Shown here one piece after another: positions 33,215 to 42,431 of a DNA stretch of 51,575 nucleotides. How positions within the stretch are numbered: position 1 is the stretch's first letter; every line of letters starts with the position of its first letter. The stretch covers positions 1 to 51,575 of the IMG/VR virus record IMGVR_UViG_3300030104_000548. One strand, 5' to 3'. The stretch is from a virus. The position numbers and the translations under genes were made by a program. The notes beneath the pieces are model-generated. The model was given only the letters and a program-made list of their open reading frames with translations, was not told where the DNA came from and did not search any database.

Positions 33215-33547
33215 TTAACTAGGTACGCTAAAATCGTTATCTGGTGAGCTTACTGCTGGTGGGCTAGTAATAACACTATCTACTTGACTAGCAAATACTG
33301 CATCCCATTGAGATACAGGACATAGTGCTACTAGATTAGCATTACTCCAACTACCTTTAGCTTTAAGTGTAAAGTTTGCATTACCATCATCATCTAATTG
33401 TGGAACAACAATACTGAAAGTAGTAGTGTAATAAGTAGAATCACCTTCACTATCATTTTCATATTTCATTTCTATATCCCACTTATCTACTTTACTAGAT
33501 GAGTTTTCATACGGAACGCATTTTACAATTGCTTTACTAACTGCCAT
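33215..33547 (-). CDS. hypothetical fibre-associated protein, 110 aa
   Basis: Beta-rich (YYTTTFSIVVPQLDDDG, NFTLKAKGSW), ending in a Ser/Pro-rich tail. Its ATG overlaps the fibre stop by 11 bases, so it may be a fibre cap or chaperone. Not recognised by name. Confidence 0.55.
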   Translation of the reverse strand: MAVSKAIVKCVPYENSSSKVDKWDIEMKYENDSEGDSTYYTTTFSIVVPQLDDDGNANFTLKAKGSWSNANLVALCPVSQWDAVFASQVDSVITSPPAVSSPDNDFSVPS

Positions 33548-36500
33548 TTTCTTCCTCCTTTTCTAAAAGTTCTATTCTTGCGATCAATTCATTGTAACCT
33601 TTTAAATCTGGTAAGTCTTTAGGAGTATGAGAATTTGATTTCAACTCCTCAACTTGTGCAGATAATTCTTGTACAGCTTTAACTAACATCGGTACAAACT
33701 TATTATATTTTAAACCATACTGGTTGCCGTCATCACTTAAAGTTGTTGTAAGATTACTTTTGTCAGATATGTTGTAACCATATTCTGATTCTAATTTTTC
33801 AACATCTTGTGCTAAAAATCCAACATCTAGCCAATCTTCTTTATGTGAACCATCTGGAACTATGTGGTTAAAGTCTTCACCTTTTTCTACATAGTTACTT
33901 CTTTTATCCCATTTATAGGTAACTGGCTCTAACTTATTAACAAATTCTAAGCCCATTGGCATAGGTTCTACGTCTGTTTTATCTCTCTTATCTGAGGCTA
34001 CTGTCCAATCTACTTGAACGTGTGCTGCTGTAATATTTTCATCACCAAGTACAATCTCATTAGATTCAGTATCTATAGGTCCACCTGGGCTTCCAGATAG
34101 TCCTGCATCATGTCCTAATAAAAGATTGTTACTGCCACTTGATAAGTTTTTACCAGCACTAGAACCAAGAGTAGTATTATCACTACCTGTTACTGTGCCT
34201 ACTCCTCCAGCTAAATTACCTATAAAAGTATTGCTTGAACCTGTTGTTAAATTTTCTCCTGCTCTGTCTCCCATAGCAGTATTATTAGCTCCTGTAGTGC
34301 AGTCACTTAAAGAACCATAGCCAACTGAGGTATTTTGGTCTGCTGTAGTATTAGCGTCAAGTGCGTAAGTACCAACAGCTGTATTGTGTGCTCCTGTGGT
34401 ATTACTTTGCATTGCTGCACCACCGATTGCCACATTGTTTGCAGCAGTTGTTGCATTTTGTAAGCTGCCGAATCCAACAGCTGTATTTGCTGCACCTGTA
34501 GTATTTGTGGATAAACTGTTATAACCCAGTGCTGTGTTGTAGTCTGCTGTAGTATTTGCGTCAAGTGCATAAGTTCCTACAGCTGAGTTATATGCTCCTG
34601 TGGTATTTTCTTCTAAGGCTTGATAACCCACAGCTACGTTAAAACTTGCTGTAGTATTTTTCTGTAGAGCTTCTTGACCTACTGCTGTGTTTGTTGCACC
34701 TGTGGTGTTTTCTTGTCCAGCTAAATAACCTACTGCTGTGTTTCCATTACCTGTAGTAGTTTCTTCTAATGCTAATGCACCTACAGCTGTATTGGTTGTT
34801 CCTGTAGTTAAAGAGTGACCAGCTTGATAGCCAACAGCTACGTTATAAGTATCTGAATCACTACCAGGATTTGCAACTAAAAGTGCTTCATGCCCTATAG
34901 CTACGTTTCTATCCCCTAAAACATTAGCTCCTAATGCTTGTGCTCCTATAGCTACGTTAGTATTACCTCCAGTACAAGCATCTAAAGACTGATAACCGAT
35001 TGCTACATTATCATTTGCTGTAGTATTGTTAGCTAATGCATCTTTACCTATTCCAACATTTCTTTGTCCTGTAGTGTTTGCTCCCATAGCATGATTACCT
35101 ATGGCTGTATTGTCGGAAGCTGTTGTATTTGCGTCTAATGCGTGTGCACCTATAGCTACATTTCTGTTTCCTGTTGTATTTACATCAAATGCTTCATAAC
35201 CTATAGCTACATTAGCTGCACCTGTTGTATTTAATGCAGCAGCTGCATAACCGATTGCTACGTTTTCACTTGCTGTTGTATTAGCTCCTAATGATGCCGT
35301 TCCTAATGCTACATTGTAGTCTCCTGTAGTATTAGCATCTAAGGCTTGATAACCAAATGCTGCATTGTAGTCTCCTGTAGTGTTTGCTGCTAATGCATAA
35401 AAACCTACTGCTGTGTTGTGACCACCAGTAGTATTAGCTGTCATAGCACTTTTACCAATAGCTGTGTTTTCACTAGCTGTAGTGTTTGCGTCAAGAGCAA
35501 AAGCTCCTACTGCTACGTTATCATTTCCTGTAGTGTTTACATAGAGAGATTCTCTACCTACAGCCGTATTATCATGTCCTGTGGTGTTTGCACCTAAAGC
35601 ACCACGACCTACTGCTGAATTACTGTCTGCTGTTGTGTTTGCTGTTAAAGCACCTTGTCCTACGGCTGTGTTTCTTGCTCCTGTAGTATTGGCTCCTAAT
35701 GCTGCTTGACCTATCGCTACGTTTTCACTAGCTGTGGTGTTAGCATCTAAAGCAAAAGAACCCACTGCTACGTTGTTTGCTCCAGTAGTATTAGATAACA
35801 TTGCATCATGTCCAATCGCTGTGTTGTCATCAGCTGTTGTGTTAGCACTTAATGCCATCACTCCAATAGCTACATTGTCTGCACCTGTTGTATTTGCATC
35901 TAAAGAGGCATAACCCAATGCAACATTATTTGATCCTGTGGTATTAGCATCCATTGCTAATCCACCGATTGCTGTATTTTGTTTGCCTGTTGAATTGTTT
36001 GTTAGAGCAGCATAACCAACACCTACGTTGTAGCTGTCTTCGTTGGTGCTTGGATTATATGTAGTTAAAGCACCATGTCCTATACCTACGTTTCTATCGC
36101 CAACTGTGTTCGCATCTAAAGCATAATTACCAACTGCTACGTTTCTGTCACCTGTGGTATTGGCTCCTAATGCTGCTGATCCTACAGCTACATTATCGGA
36201 AGCTGTTGTATTAGCATCTAAAGTAGCATAACCAACTGCTACGTTTCTAGCTCCTGTGGTGTTTGCTCCTAAAGCTAAACCACCAACAGCTGTGTTTGAA
36301 CCTCCTGTAGTATTGGCATCTAATGTTGTTCTTCCTACAGCAGTATTGTTATCTCCTTCTGTATTAGAGACTAAAGCATCTTGTCCTACTGCTGTGTTTG
36401 AACCACCTGTAGTATTTGCTGCTAAAGCTCCTGTTCCTACGGCTGTGTTTACAATACCTGTAGTGTTTGCAGCTAATGCACTTTTTCCTAGAGCTGTGTT

Positions 36501-37907
36501 TGAATAGCCAGTAGTATTTGCTGCTAATGCTGATTTACCAAATGCTGCATTGTTAGAAGCTGTTGTATTTGCTGCTAAAGAGTTATGACCTACAGCTGTA
36601 TTAGCACTACCTGTAGTATTTGCTGAAATACTTAAATAGCCTACAGCAGTGTTATTGTCTCCTGTTGTATTAGCGTCTAAGGCAGCAGAACCAACTGCTA
36701 CATGAGAAGAACCTGTAGTATTAGCTACTAAAGCATTGTGTCCTACAGCTGTGTTGTTATTAGAACCTGTTATTGCTCCTAACGCTGACTTACCTACAGC
36801 TACATTGTAGTCACCATCTGTTAAAGCATCACCTGCTTGGCTACCTATAATAGTATTTTCAAGACCAGCTGTAAGTTTAGTTCCTGCATGATAGCCCAAT
36901 GCTGTGTTATGGTCTCCAGATGTTAGGTCATCAAAAACTTCCCAACCTAAACCTGTGTTATAAGAAGCTGTAGATAATGTTCCTGTACCTGCGTCATTAC
37001 TTATTAGAATACTGTTACTAAAGTTAGTTATGTTTGAGGATATGCCAACACCATTTATTGTACTTGATCCTGTAATAGCTCCATCTACTTGTAGAGTTGA
37101 AGCCATATCTACAGCTCCGTCTATATCGACCACATCAAGGTTTGTTGTTCCGTCTACGTCTATATCTCCAGATATATCAAGACTTGCAAAAACTGATGTA
37201 CCTGTAGCAGTTACTGTTCCTGATATATCAACAGCACCATTCATGTCTATGGTTGTAGCGTTTATTTCTATTTCAGTATCAGAAACTAAATCTAATACTC
37301 CGTCTGCTGATTGATGTATGTATGTGCCTGAATCACCAAACTGTAATTGTCTTGTGCTATTTAATAGTAAACCTGTATCAGCAACGTGTGTAAGAGTGGT
37401 ATCTGTATCTGTACCAAAACCTAATACTGAGGCATCAGATAATAAAGTTAAATCGTCACCAACAAAAAAATCACCTGCTACATTTAAATCTGTAAATGCA
37501 TCTGTCATAGCTGCACCAGAGCCAGCTCCGTCAGAATATACAGCTTTTACATGACCTGCTGGTATAGTGACATTAGCTCCTGAGCCTTGAGATATAATTA
37601 TATTTTGTGATCCTGATGTAGCATTTTCTATTAGCCAAACCTTAGAAACAGTATTTGGTCCAATAGTTATCGTACAAGCACTATCAAGTGTGCCTGTATA
37701 TTTTAGATACAATGAACGACCTGGATCAGTTGATCCATCTGCTATTGTTGTTGTGTGAGTATCAGCATTTGTAGTTATAGCTTCTGTGCCATAACTAAAA
37801 GCTTCTGCAATTAATTCTAAATTGGTATTCGTAGAAGTACCCCAGGTACCGCTTTCGTCACCTGTTGCAATTTCTTTAAGTCTTAAATCATTTACATATG
37901 TTGCCAT
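33537..37907 (-). CDS. giant repetitive tail fibre with S74 intramolecular chaperone
   Basis: A 1456-residue fibre. The N-terminus (MATYVNDLRLKEIATGDESG) is a tail-attachment type shared by marine phage fibres. About residues 316-1275 consist of some 56 repeats of 17 residues, consensus N-T-A-V-G-x-x-A-L-x-A-N-T-T-G-x-x, like the YadA-head beta-roll of trimeric adhesins. The C-terminus has ASDKRDKTDVEP and GLEFVNKLEPVTYKWDKR, the Ser-Lys dyad region of an S74 endosialidase-type chaperone; self-cleavage before Ser1305 would release about 152 residues. It should be trimeric and bind the host surface. Overlaps the following small gene. Confidence 0.9.
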   Translation of the reverse strand: MATYVNDLRLKEIATGDESGTWGTSTNTNLELIAEAFSYGTEAITTNADTHTTTIADGSTDPGRSLYLKYTGTLDSACTITIGPNTVSKVWLIENATSGSQNIIISQGSGANVTIPAGHVKAVYSDGAGSGAAMTDAFTDLNVAGDFFVGDDLTLLSDASVLGFGTDTDTTLTHVADTGLLLNSTRQLQFGDSGTYIHQSADGVLDLVSDTEIEINATTIDMNGAVDISGTVTATGTSVFASLDISGDIDVDGTTNLDVVDIDGAVDMASTLQVDGAITGSSTINGVGISSNITNFSNSILISNDAGTGTLSTASYNTGLGWEVFDDLTSGDHNTALGYHAGTKLTAGLENTIIGSQAGDALTDGDYNVAVGKSALGAITGSNNNTAVGHNALVANTTGSSHVAVGSAALDANTTGDNNTAVGYLSISANTTGSANTAVGHNSLAANTTASNNAAFGKSALAANTTGYSNTALGKSALAANTTGIVNTAVGTGALAANTTGGSNTAVGQDALVSNTEGDNNTAVGRTTLDANTTGGSNTAVGGLALGANTTGARNVAVGYATLDANTTASDNVAVGSAALGANTTGDRNVAVGNYALDANTVGDRNVGIGHGALTTYNPSTNEDSYNVGVGYAALTNNSTGKQNTAIGGLAMDANTTGSNNVALGYASLDANTTGADNVAIGVMALSANTTADDNTAIGHDAMLSNTTGANNVAVGSFALDANTTASENVAIGQAALGANTTGARNTAVGQGALTANTTADSNSAVGRGALGANTTGHDNTAVGRESLYVNTTGNDNVAVGAFALDANTTASENTAIGKSAMTANTTGGHNTAVGFYALAANTTGDYNAAFGYQALDANTTGDYNVALGTASLGANTTASENVAIGYAAAALNTTGAANVAIGYEAFDVNTTGNRNVAIGAHALDANTTASDNTAIGNHAMGANTTGQRNVGIGKDALANNTTANDNVAIGYQSLDACTGGNTNVAIGAQALGANVLGDRNVAIGHEALLVANPGSDSDTYNVAVGYQAGHSLTTGTTNTAVGALALEETTTGNGNTAVGYLAGQENTTGATNTAVGQEALQKNTTASFNVAVGYQALEENTTGAYNSAVGTYALDANTTADYNTALGYNSLSTNTTGAANTAVGFGSLQNATTAANNVAIGGAAMQSNTTGAHNTAVGTYALDANTTADQNTSVGYGSLSDCTTGANNTAMGDRAGENLTTGSSNTFIGNLAGGVGTVTGSDNTTLGSSAGKNLSSGSNNLLLGHDAGLSGSPGGPIDTESNEIVLGDENITAAHVQVDWTVASDKRDKTDVEPMPMGLEFVNKLEPVTYKWDKRSNYVEKGEDFNHIVPDGSHKEDWLDVGFLAQDVEKLESEYGYNISDKSNLTTTLSDDGNQYGLKYNKFVPMLVKAVQELSAQVEELKSNSHTPKDLPDLKGYNELIARIELLEKEEENGS
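34081..36959 (-). repeat. array of about 56 51-bp coding repeats
   Basis: The DNA repeats every 51 bases in phase with the 17-residue units of the fibre. Units 18 and 41 contain four-residue insertions of related sequence (NPSTNEDSY and NPGSDSDTY) in matching surroundings, pointing to duplication of a multi-unit block. This is coding repeat, not CRISPR: there are no unique spacers. Confidence 0.85.
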
Positions 37908-37920
37908 AAATTATCCTTTT

Positions 37921-38616
37921 TTACGCCACCTCTTGATAGTTAGCATCTTGAGATGTATTTATATTACTATAGTTTGGTGTTTGTGTTGTCGATATACTTG
38001 AATAGCTAGGTGTTTGTGAATCATCGACTAATCCCCAAACATTTACTCCTTCTATTTCTCCAGTAGCAAATACTCCTGTTGGAATAGTAACTGCTTTAGC
38101 TACAACAGTTATACTTCCTAAGCTACTTGTTGCATCAAATCCTGTAACTTCTAAAACATTATTAGTAGATAAACTTATACTTCCTAATGCAGAAGTTCCT
38201 GCTAATCCTGTAACTGATACATTAGCTGCTGCGGAAACTGATTCATCACCAAGTGTTCCTACTGAGGCAGAGCCTGTAACTCCTGTTACAGCTGCTCCCA
38301 TAGTCATTGCATTACCTAATGCAGAAGTAAGACCAAAACCAGTTGCAGATGTATTAGCATCTGCTGCTACTGTTTCGCTTCCTAGTGCAGAAGTTCCAGC
38401 AATTCCTGTCGCAGAAATATTAGCATCTGCTGTTATTGTTTCTGAGCCTAATGCACTTGTAGCTGATACACCAGTTACACTTACATCTGCTGCTGCAGAA
38501 ACTGTTTCGCTACCGAGTGCAGTTGTTCCTACAACTCCAGTAACTTCAACAGGTATAGGTTCGCCAAAGGTTAATTGACCCCAGGTACCTCGACCCCAAC
38601 CTGTTACGTTTGCCAT
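37921..38616 (-). CDS. repetitive virion structural protein, 231 aa
   Basis: MANVTGWGRGTWGQLTFGEP is a signature of a marine-phage structural family. The centre has about seven repeats of VTG..ATSALGSETVTA-like sequence, roughly 23 residues each. The end (QTPSYSSISTTQTPNYSNI) is Ser/Thr-rich. Likely a fibre or decoration protein working with the S74 fibre downstream. Confidence 0.7.
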   Translation of the reverse strand: MANVTGWGRGTWGQLTFGEPIPVEVTGVVGTTALGSETVSAAADVSVTGVSATSALGSETITADANISATGIAGTSALGSETVAADANTSATGFGLTSALGNAMTMGAAVTGVTGSASVGTLGDESVSAAANVSVTGLAGTSALGSISLSTNNVLEVTGFDATSSLGSITVVAKAVTIPTGVFATGEIEGVNVWGLVDDSQTPSYSSISTTQTPNYSNINTSQDANYQEVA

Positions 38617-38617
38617 T

Positions 38618-39049
38618 TTACGCTATTCTAATAATAGCATTTGAAGCATCAGCTGTAGGAAATTGAATTGTAAAATCTCCAGCAGTAGATGTTTTATCTC
38701 CTCCGAAATCTAAAATACAAACAGCTGGATCACCAGAAGCTGAATCATTAAAGATCATAGCTCCTCTTGCAGTTACAGTAGCATTTGAAAAAGTCAAATC
38801 TGCAAAATCTGTAAGTGCAGTTGTTCCTGATGTAGAAGGATCAACTCTAGTTAGAGATGCTCCTTTAGCAGTATAGTTTGTACCAGATACTTCGTTAGAA
38901 GTAGTGTACGCAGTTGTAGAAGCACCAAGACTAGCTGAACTTGTATAAAGTGCTAGATTAAAAGTGCTGCCACCTGAGTTTTTAAAATTGTGTACAGCTT
39001 CTAATAATTCTTGTTTAAAAGATGTGCACATTGCTTGCGTTATCGCCAT
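38618..39049 (-). CDS. virion structural protein, 143 aa
   Basis: Beta-rich, starting ITQAMCTSFKQELLEAVHNF and ending with FTIQFPTADASNAIIRIA. This matches a family commonly next to the repetitive structural protein in marine phages. No catalytic residues. Likely a minor capsid or tail protein. Confidence 0.65.
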   Translation of the reverse strand: MAITQAMCTSFKQELLEAVHNFKNSGGSTFNLALYTSSASLGASTTAYTTSNEVSGTNYTAKGASLTRVDPSTSGTTALTDFADLTFSNATVTARGAMIFNDSASGDPAVCILDFGGDKTSTAGDFTIQFPTADASNAIIRIA

Positions 39050-39339
39050 TATATTCTCCTTACAATATCAGCCATATCCTTATGACCTTGTTTCTCTAAT
39101 AAACCAGCTACAGTAGCTCTGTCGCTTAATATAGCTTGTTTTATATAAAGTAAAATTAAATTTTCTATAGATGATTTAAAAGCTTTAGCTTGTGCTTGCA
39201 CCATTGGATCAGCATTATCGCTTATTGCTATAAGTCTCTCTACTATTCTTTCAGTCCAATATTCAGGACTAAGACCTTTATTCTGTGTTGTCTTTACATC
39301 AACTGTACCTATTTCTGGTTTTATGTCTACATTTAACAT
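39049..39339 (-). CDS. conserved virion-module protein, 96 aa
   Basis: Helical protein with SPEYWTERIVERLIAISDNA and VAGLLEKQGHKDMADI. It recurs between adaptor and structural genes in related phages; role unknown. Its stop and start touch neighbours on both sides. Confidence 0.6.
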   Translation of the reverse strand: MLNVDIKPEIGTVDVKTTQNKGLSPEYWTERIVERLIAISDNADPMVQAQAKAFKSSIENLILLYIKQAILSDRATVAGLLEKQGHKDMADIVRRI

Positions 39340-39980
39340 TAGCTTCTACCTATTCTTTGACTATCATCTCTATATGAATCTACTTTATTATCACCCTCTC
39401 CTAAAGTTTTTAATCTAGCTAAAGCTTGATCATATCTTTTTTCGTAGGTTGCCATAAGATCAGGCTCTCCTTTCATGTAGGTGTAAGCTTCTACTAAGCA
39501 TCCATACAACAATGCATTCTCAGCATTAGTAGACAACCATGTAGTTCCTGAATCAGAACCAGCTGTTAGTGAATCTGGTTGATAGAAATAATGTAACTCT
39601 ACTGTATAACCAGAACCTGGTGTTGGTCCAACAATAAAAGATGTATTATCAAACAAAGCATAATGCTTTGGTACTCCTGTAGTAGAAGCATTTGGATAAG
39701 CCTCTCTTACAAAATTAACATCTTTAAATAAAAGAAACTCTTGTGAACTAGAGTTTGTAATACTTAAAGAAAAGTTATCTAGAAAATCTGTTGGTGTTGC
39801 TAGATATTGATTACCTGATGTTAAATTTCCTGTAACATTTTTTCTAAACACAGGAAGCTTAACTGTTTTAAGTATTCTTGTTTCTGCTTGCTTAATTATT
39901 GTAGGCAAGTCTGCTACAAAAGTAGCTTCTGTATTTTGTAAATAATCTTGTATTAAACTTTTTAATTCTGAGTATGTCAT
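39339..39980 (-). CDS. phage head-tail adaptor/tail tubular A-like protein
   Basis: Resembles gp13/tail-tube-A adaptors of podovirus-like marine phages: TYSELKSLIQDYLQNTEATF, LPTIIKQAETRILKTVK, then FVREAYPNASTTGVPKHYAL and YDQALARLKTLG. It should ring the portal and join the tail. Overlaps the zinc-ribbon gene by 4 bases. Confidence 0.75.
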   Translation of the reverse strand: MTYSELKSLIQDYLQNTEATFVADLPTIIKQAETRILKTVKLPVFRKNVTGNLTSGNQYLATPTDFLDNFSLSITNSSSQEFLLFKDVNFVREAYPNASTTGVPKHYALFDNTSFIVGPTPGSGYTVELHYFYQPDSLTAGSDSGTTWLSTNAENALLYGCLVEAYTYMKGEPDLMATYEKRYDQALARLKTLGEGDNKVDSYRDDSQRIGRS

Positions 39981-40291
39981 CCTATTGTAATTTTTACATC
40001 TCCTATATTGCCTCTTAAGACTATGCCACTGCTATTAACAGGATCAAAGCCAAAGTAAACAGTTGAATCTTTTTCTCCGCTATCTGGTCTTGCATTAAAT
40101 AATGCTTGTGAATCAGAGGTATTTAGTTTGCCTACTTGATATTGTGGTTGATCTGGATCAAAACAATTACTACAAACTCTTAATCCATTTCTAGTTTCGT
40201 TTTCTACTTCATACTTAAGCTCATTAAGCTTATATGAAAAACCACATCTATCACATATACCTAGTGCTTTTGAACCTACTGCATAAGACAT
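39977..40291 (-). CDS. zinc-ribbon virion-module protein, 104 aa
   Basis: CDRCGFSYKLNELKYE and RVCSNCFDPDQPQY make a four-cysteine zinc ribbon. Such proteins are common beside tail adaptors in marine phages; they may aid head-tail joining or DNA end handling. Not a nuclease by visible motifs. Confidence 0.65.
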   Translation of the reverse strand: MSYAVGSKALGICDRCGFSYKLNELKYEVENETRNGLRVCSNCFDPDQPQYQVGKLNTSDSQALFNARPDSGEKDSTVYFGFDPVNSSGIVLRGNIGDVKITIG

Positions 40292-40293
40292 TT

Positions 40294-40986
40294 TTAATAA
40301 ACACTTCCACCTGGTACAAACTTTACTGCTGCTCTTTCTCTATCAGCATCAGAAACTTCATCCCATAGCTCCATGTATCTTTGCCTAATCATGTTAACTC
40401 TATTCTGAGCTTCAGGTTCTTTACAAGCTATATTATATGCTAGTGCATAAGTTAAGCATGGAAGATATCTTGCTGGTACATCTGCATTATTACTTGCAAC
40501 ACTACCTGCATCTTCAATTCTTTTTATGTAGTCATAAACTAAAGTATATGTTTGTGCATCATCAGGTGTTGACCATAAAACTATATTAATACCACCAGTA
40601 CCTTTATCAGCATAAAACTGTGTAGGTTTTGACTTAGACAGTTTCTTTGCTTGATGGTTGTACTGTGTTCTAGATATTCTAGTAAGTTGTTGATCAAACT
40701 GTTTATCAGTATCTCCAGAATCTGTTCGTATAAAAGCATCAACTATTTCTAACGCAGAAGTTTCTGCAGCATAGCTGCTAGTGCCTGCAGTTAAAGCTTG
40801 AGTTGCTTGTTCTATCTTCCAAAGGTTTAAGCCTTTGTTTTGCCATTCTAAAAATATAAGATTTAAAGCACGTCTTGCAGTTCTATAATCATAACCAGAA
40901 CGCATAGTAAGACCGCATAGTTCATATGCTTCTTCCATGATATCTGATAAATCTAAATTAAATGTTGTTGTACCGCTTGTTGCCAT
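40294..40986 (-). CDS. head-completion/P22 gp4-like connector protein
   Basis: LDLSDIMEEAYELCGLTMRSG, RTARRALNLIFLEWQNKGLN and SRTQYNHQAKKLSKSKPT match the gp4-like adaptor family that joins the portal to the tail in P22-like phages. The C-terminal RYLPCLTYALAYNIA helix is typical. It sits with the second adaptor (39339-39980) between basic proteins and fibre genes. Confidence 0.75.
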   Translation of the reverse strand: MATSGTTTFNLDLSDIMEEAYELCGLTMRSGYDYRTARRALNLIFLEWQNKGLNLWKIEQATQALTAGTSSYAAETSALEIVDAFIRTDSGDTDKQFDQQLTRISRTQYNHQAKKLSKSKPTQFYADKGTGGINIVLWSTPDDAQTYTLVYDYIKRIEDAGSVASNNADVPARYLPCLTYALAYNIACKEPEAQNRVNMIRQRYMELWDEVSDADRERAAVKFVPGGSVY

Positions 40987-40998
40987 ATTTACCTCTAA

Positions 40999-41301
40999 TT
41001 AACATTTCCATCTTCTGCGAGCCTGTCTTATTCTTGAGTTAGGATCATTTCTAGTTTTAGCTGAACTTCTTTTCAGCTGTCCTAAAGACCTAGCACAATA
41101 AGACTTTCTGCGTTTTGCAGCCTTACTACCTTTCTTAACTTTGCCTGTTACTGCTGTTTTTAACTTTGATCCAGGATTTGCTTTGCGATATGCACGCACT
41201 CCTTTAGCAGTCATACCAGCACCAGACTTAGTAGGTCGGTAGTTAGCACCTTTACCTTTTGTAGTTTTAGGTATAGGTCTTTCTCTTTTGGCTCTAGACA
41301 T
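40999..41301 (-). CDS. basic virion protein, DUF6321-like, 100 aa
   Basis: KTTKGKGANYRPTKSGAG, AKGVRAYRKANPGSKLKTAV and RRKSYCARSLGQLK match the DUF6321 family, common in marine viruses. Very basic, with Lys/Arg clusters throughout. Probably binds packaged DNA; not proven. Confidence 0.7.
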   Translation of the reverse strand: MSRAKRERPIPKTTKGKGANYRPTKSGAGMTAKGVRAYRKANPGSKLKTAVTGKVKKGSKAAKRRKSYCARSLGQLKRSSAKTRNDPNSRIRQARRRWKC

Positions 41302-41318
41302 TATGTGTAATTATTAAA

Positions 41319-41639
41319 TTACCCAAATCTTTTTTTAATGTCATCTTGGAAAGAAACAACTTTAGGTGTCATTCCTTTAGGTGTCATTCCGCCACCTTTC
41401 ATTCCTCTTCTACCTTCAGCATCCATTTTCATAGGTACTTTAGGTCCAATTGGTCGTTTTGGTGGTACTGCTCTACCTATAAGACCAGGAGGTAGTTGTC
41501 CTGGAACCATGCCACCGCCACCTGGTACATTTTTTGGAATTGGTCTTCTACCAGTAGGTCCGCCTGCACGCATTTTTTTTACTTTGCCTACACCGCCTAC
41601 TGCCATTTTCTTTTTCTTTTTCTTGTTTCCGTATTTCAT
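41319..41639 (-). CDS. basic Gly/Pro-rich protein, 106 aa
   Basis: Starts KYGNKKKKKKMAVGG and is rich in Gly, Pro, Lys and Arg to a C-terminal SFQDDIKKRFG. Low complexity, likely disordered. DNA condensation in the capsid would fit its charge and neighbours. Confidence 0.55.
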   Translation of the reverse strand: MKYGNKKKKKKMAVGGVGKVKKMRAGGPTGRRPIPKNVPGGGGMVPGQLPPGLIGRAVPPKRPIGPKVPMKMDAEGRRGMKGGGMTPKGMTPKVVSFQDDIKKRFG

Positions 41640-41673
41640 AATTTATCCTTATCTTTGTTGTAAAGAACAGAAA

Positions 41674-41707
41674 CTTAACCTATAAATAATAAAACTTAAA
41701 GGTTAAG
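41674..41707. repeat. intergenic hairpin
   Basis: CTTAACCT (41674-41681) pairs with AGGTTAAG (41700-41707) across an 18-base AT-rich loop, in the gap 41640-41727. No T-run, so not a clear terminator. It may be a regulatory or processing site between the AT-hook-like gene and the basic protein genes. Confidence 0.4.
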
Positions 41708-41727
41708 CACTGTATCTTTGTTAATTA

Positions 41728-42003
41728 TTATCCTTTCTTTTTTGGTCTTCCACGCTTTTTAGCAGGAGCTTTCCCTGAAACATAAGCTTCATTTATATCT
41801 GGAGTAGATAGATCATCTGCTTTATAGTGACCTTTACTGTCTCTAGCTCTTTTCTCTGAACCAGATAACTCAGCGTGTTTACGTTGAGCATCCTCTAGAT
41901 CAGGATCAGGACCAAAAACAGGTCTTAGAATACCATCATCTCCTTCTGCCAATACAAAGTATTGTGCTGGGAAATTACCATTTTCTGAAATAAAATATTT
42001 CAT
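41728..42003 (-). CDS. AT-hook-like virion-module protein, 91 aa
   Basis: Acidic first half (DPDLEDAQRKHAE) and a C-terminal KKRGRPKKKG, the core AT-hook that binds the minor groove of AT-rich DNA. Fits a genome of this composition. May condense DNA or tether other proteins to it. Confidence 0.65.
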   Translation of the reverse strand: MKYFISENGNFPAQYFVLAEGDDGILRPVFGPDPDLEDAQRKHAELSGSEKRARDSKGHYKADDLSTPDINEAYVSGKAPAKKRGRPKKKG

Positions 42004-42013
42004 ATTGCTCTCC

Positions 42014-42421
42014 TTAATCAGAATACACTTTAACCATTTCTAAAACAATAGAATAAGTGTCTCCGCTTGAATGACCTTTAGTAGTAAAGAGGATATCTCC
42101 ATCTTTACCACTTCCTGCATTATTAGGAAGTCCACCAAAGTCTTTAAAATCCATGTGTCCATTACTGCTTTCAGCTAGTTCCATTAATAGAACATTAGAT
42201 GAAGCATTAAGAAACACTTGAACAGACATACCAACAATGGCATGGCTTATACGCATTACTCTAACTTCTGAACAGGATACACCTGCTGCGTTAGCTGCTA
42301 AGGCAGAAACATCTACCTTAGCTACTGCGGATTCGCCAGTGCCATCACTGACATTGGTAAACTTCATAACACAGTTTCTTTCACCATCAATAATGGTTTG
42401 TGAAGTTACTGCATCAGCCAT
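42014..42421 (-). CDS. virion structural protein, 135 aa
   Basis: Beta-rich, with GERNCVMKFTNVSDGTGES, SEVRVMRISHAIVGMSVQV and LLMELAESSNGHMDF. A conserved head-module protein in related phages, probably decoration or capsid-fibre base. No enzyme motifs. Confidence 0.65.
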   Translation of the reverse strand: MADAVTSQTIIDGERNCVMKFTNVSDGTGESAVAKVDVSALAANAAGVSCSEVRVMRISHAIVGMSVQVFLNASSNVLLMELAESSNGHMDFKDFGGLPNNAGSGKDGDILFTTKGHSSGDTYSIVLEMVKVYSD

Positions 42422-42431
42422 AATTTACTCC

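Noticed and set aside
34307-34570. Gln-rich minus-strand frame inside the fibre repeats
   Set aside because: Alternative-frame reading of the repeat DNA; its periodicity follows from the fibre gene.
34081-36959. Possible CRISPR array from regular 51-base repeats
   Set aside because: Repeats are contiguous, in one open frame, and encode the fibre units. There are no unique spacers or cas genes.
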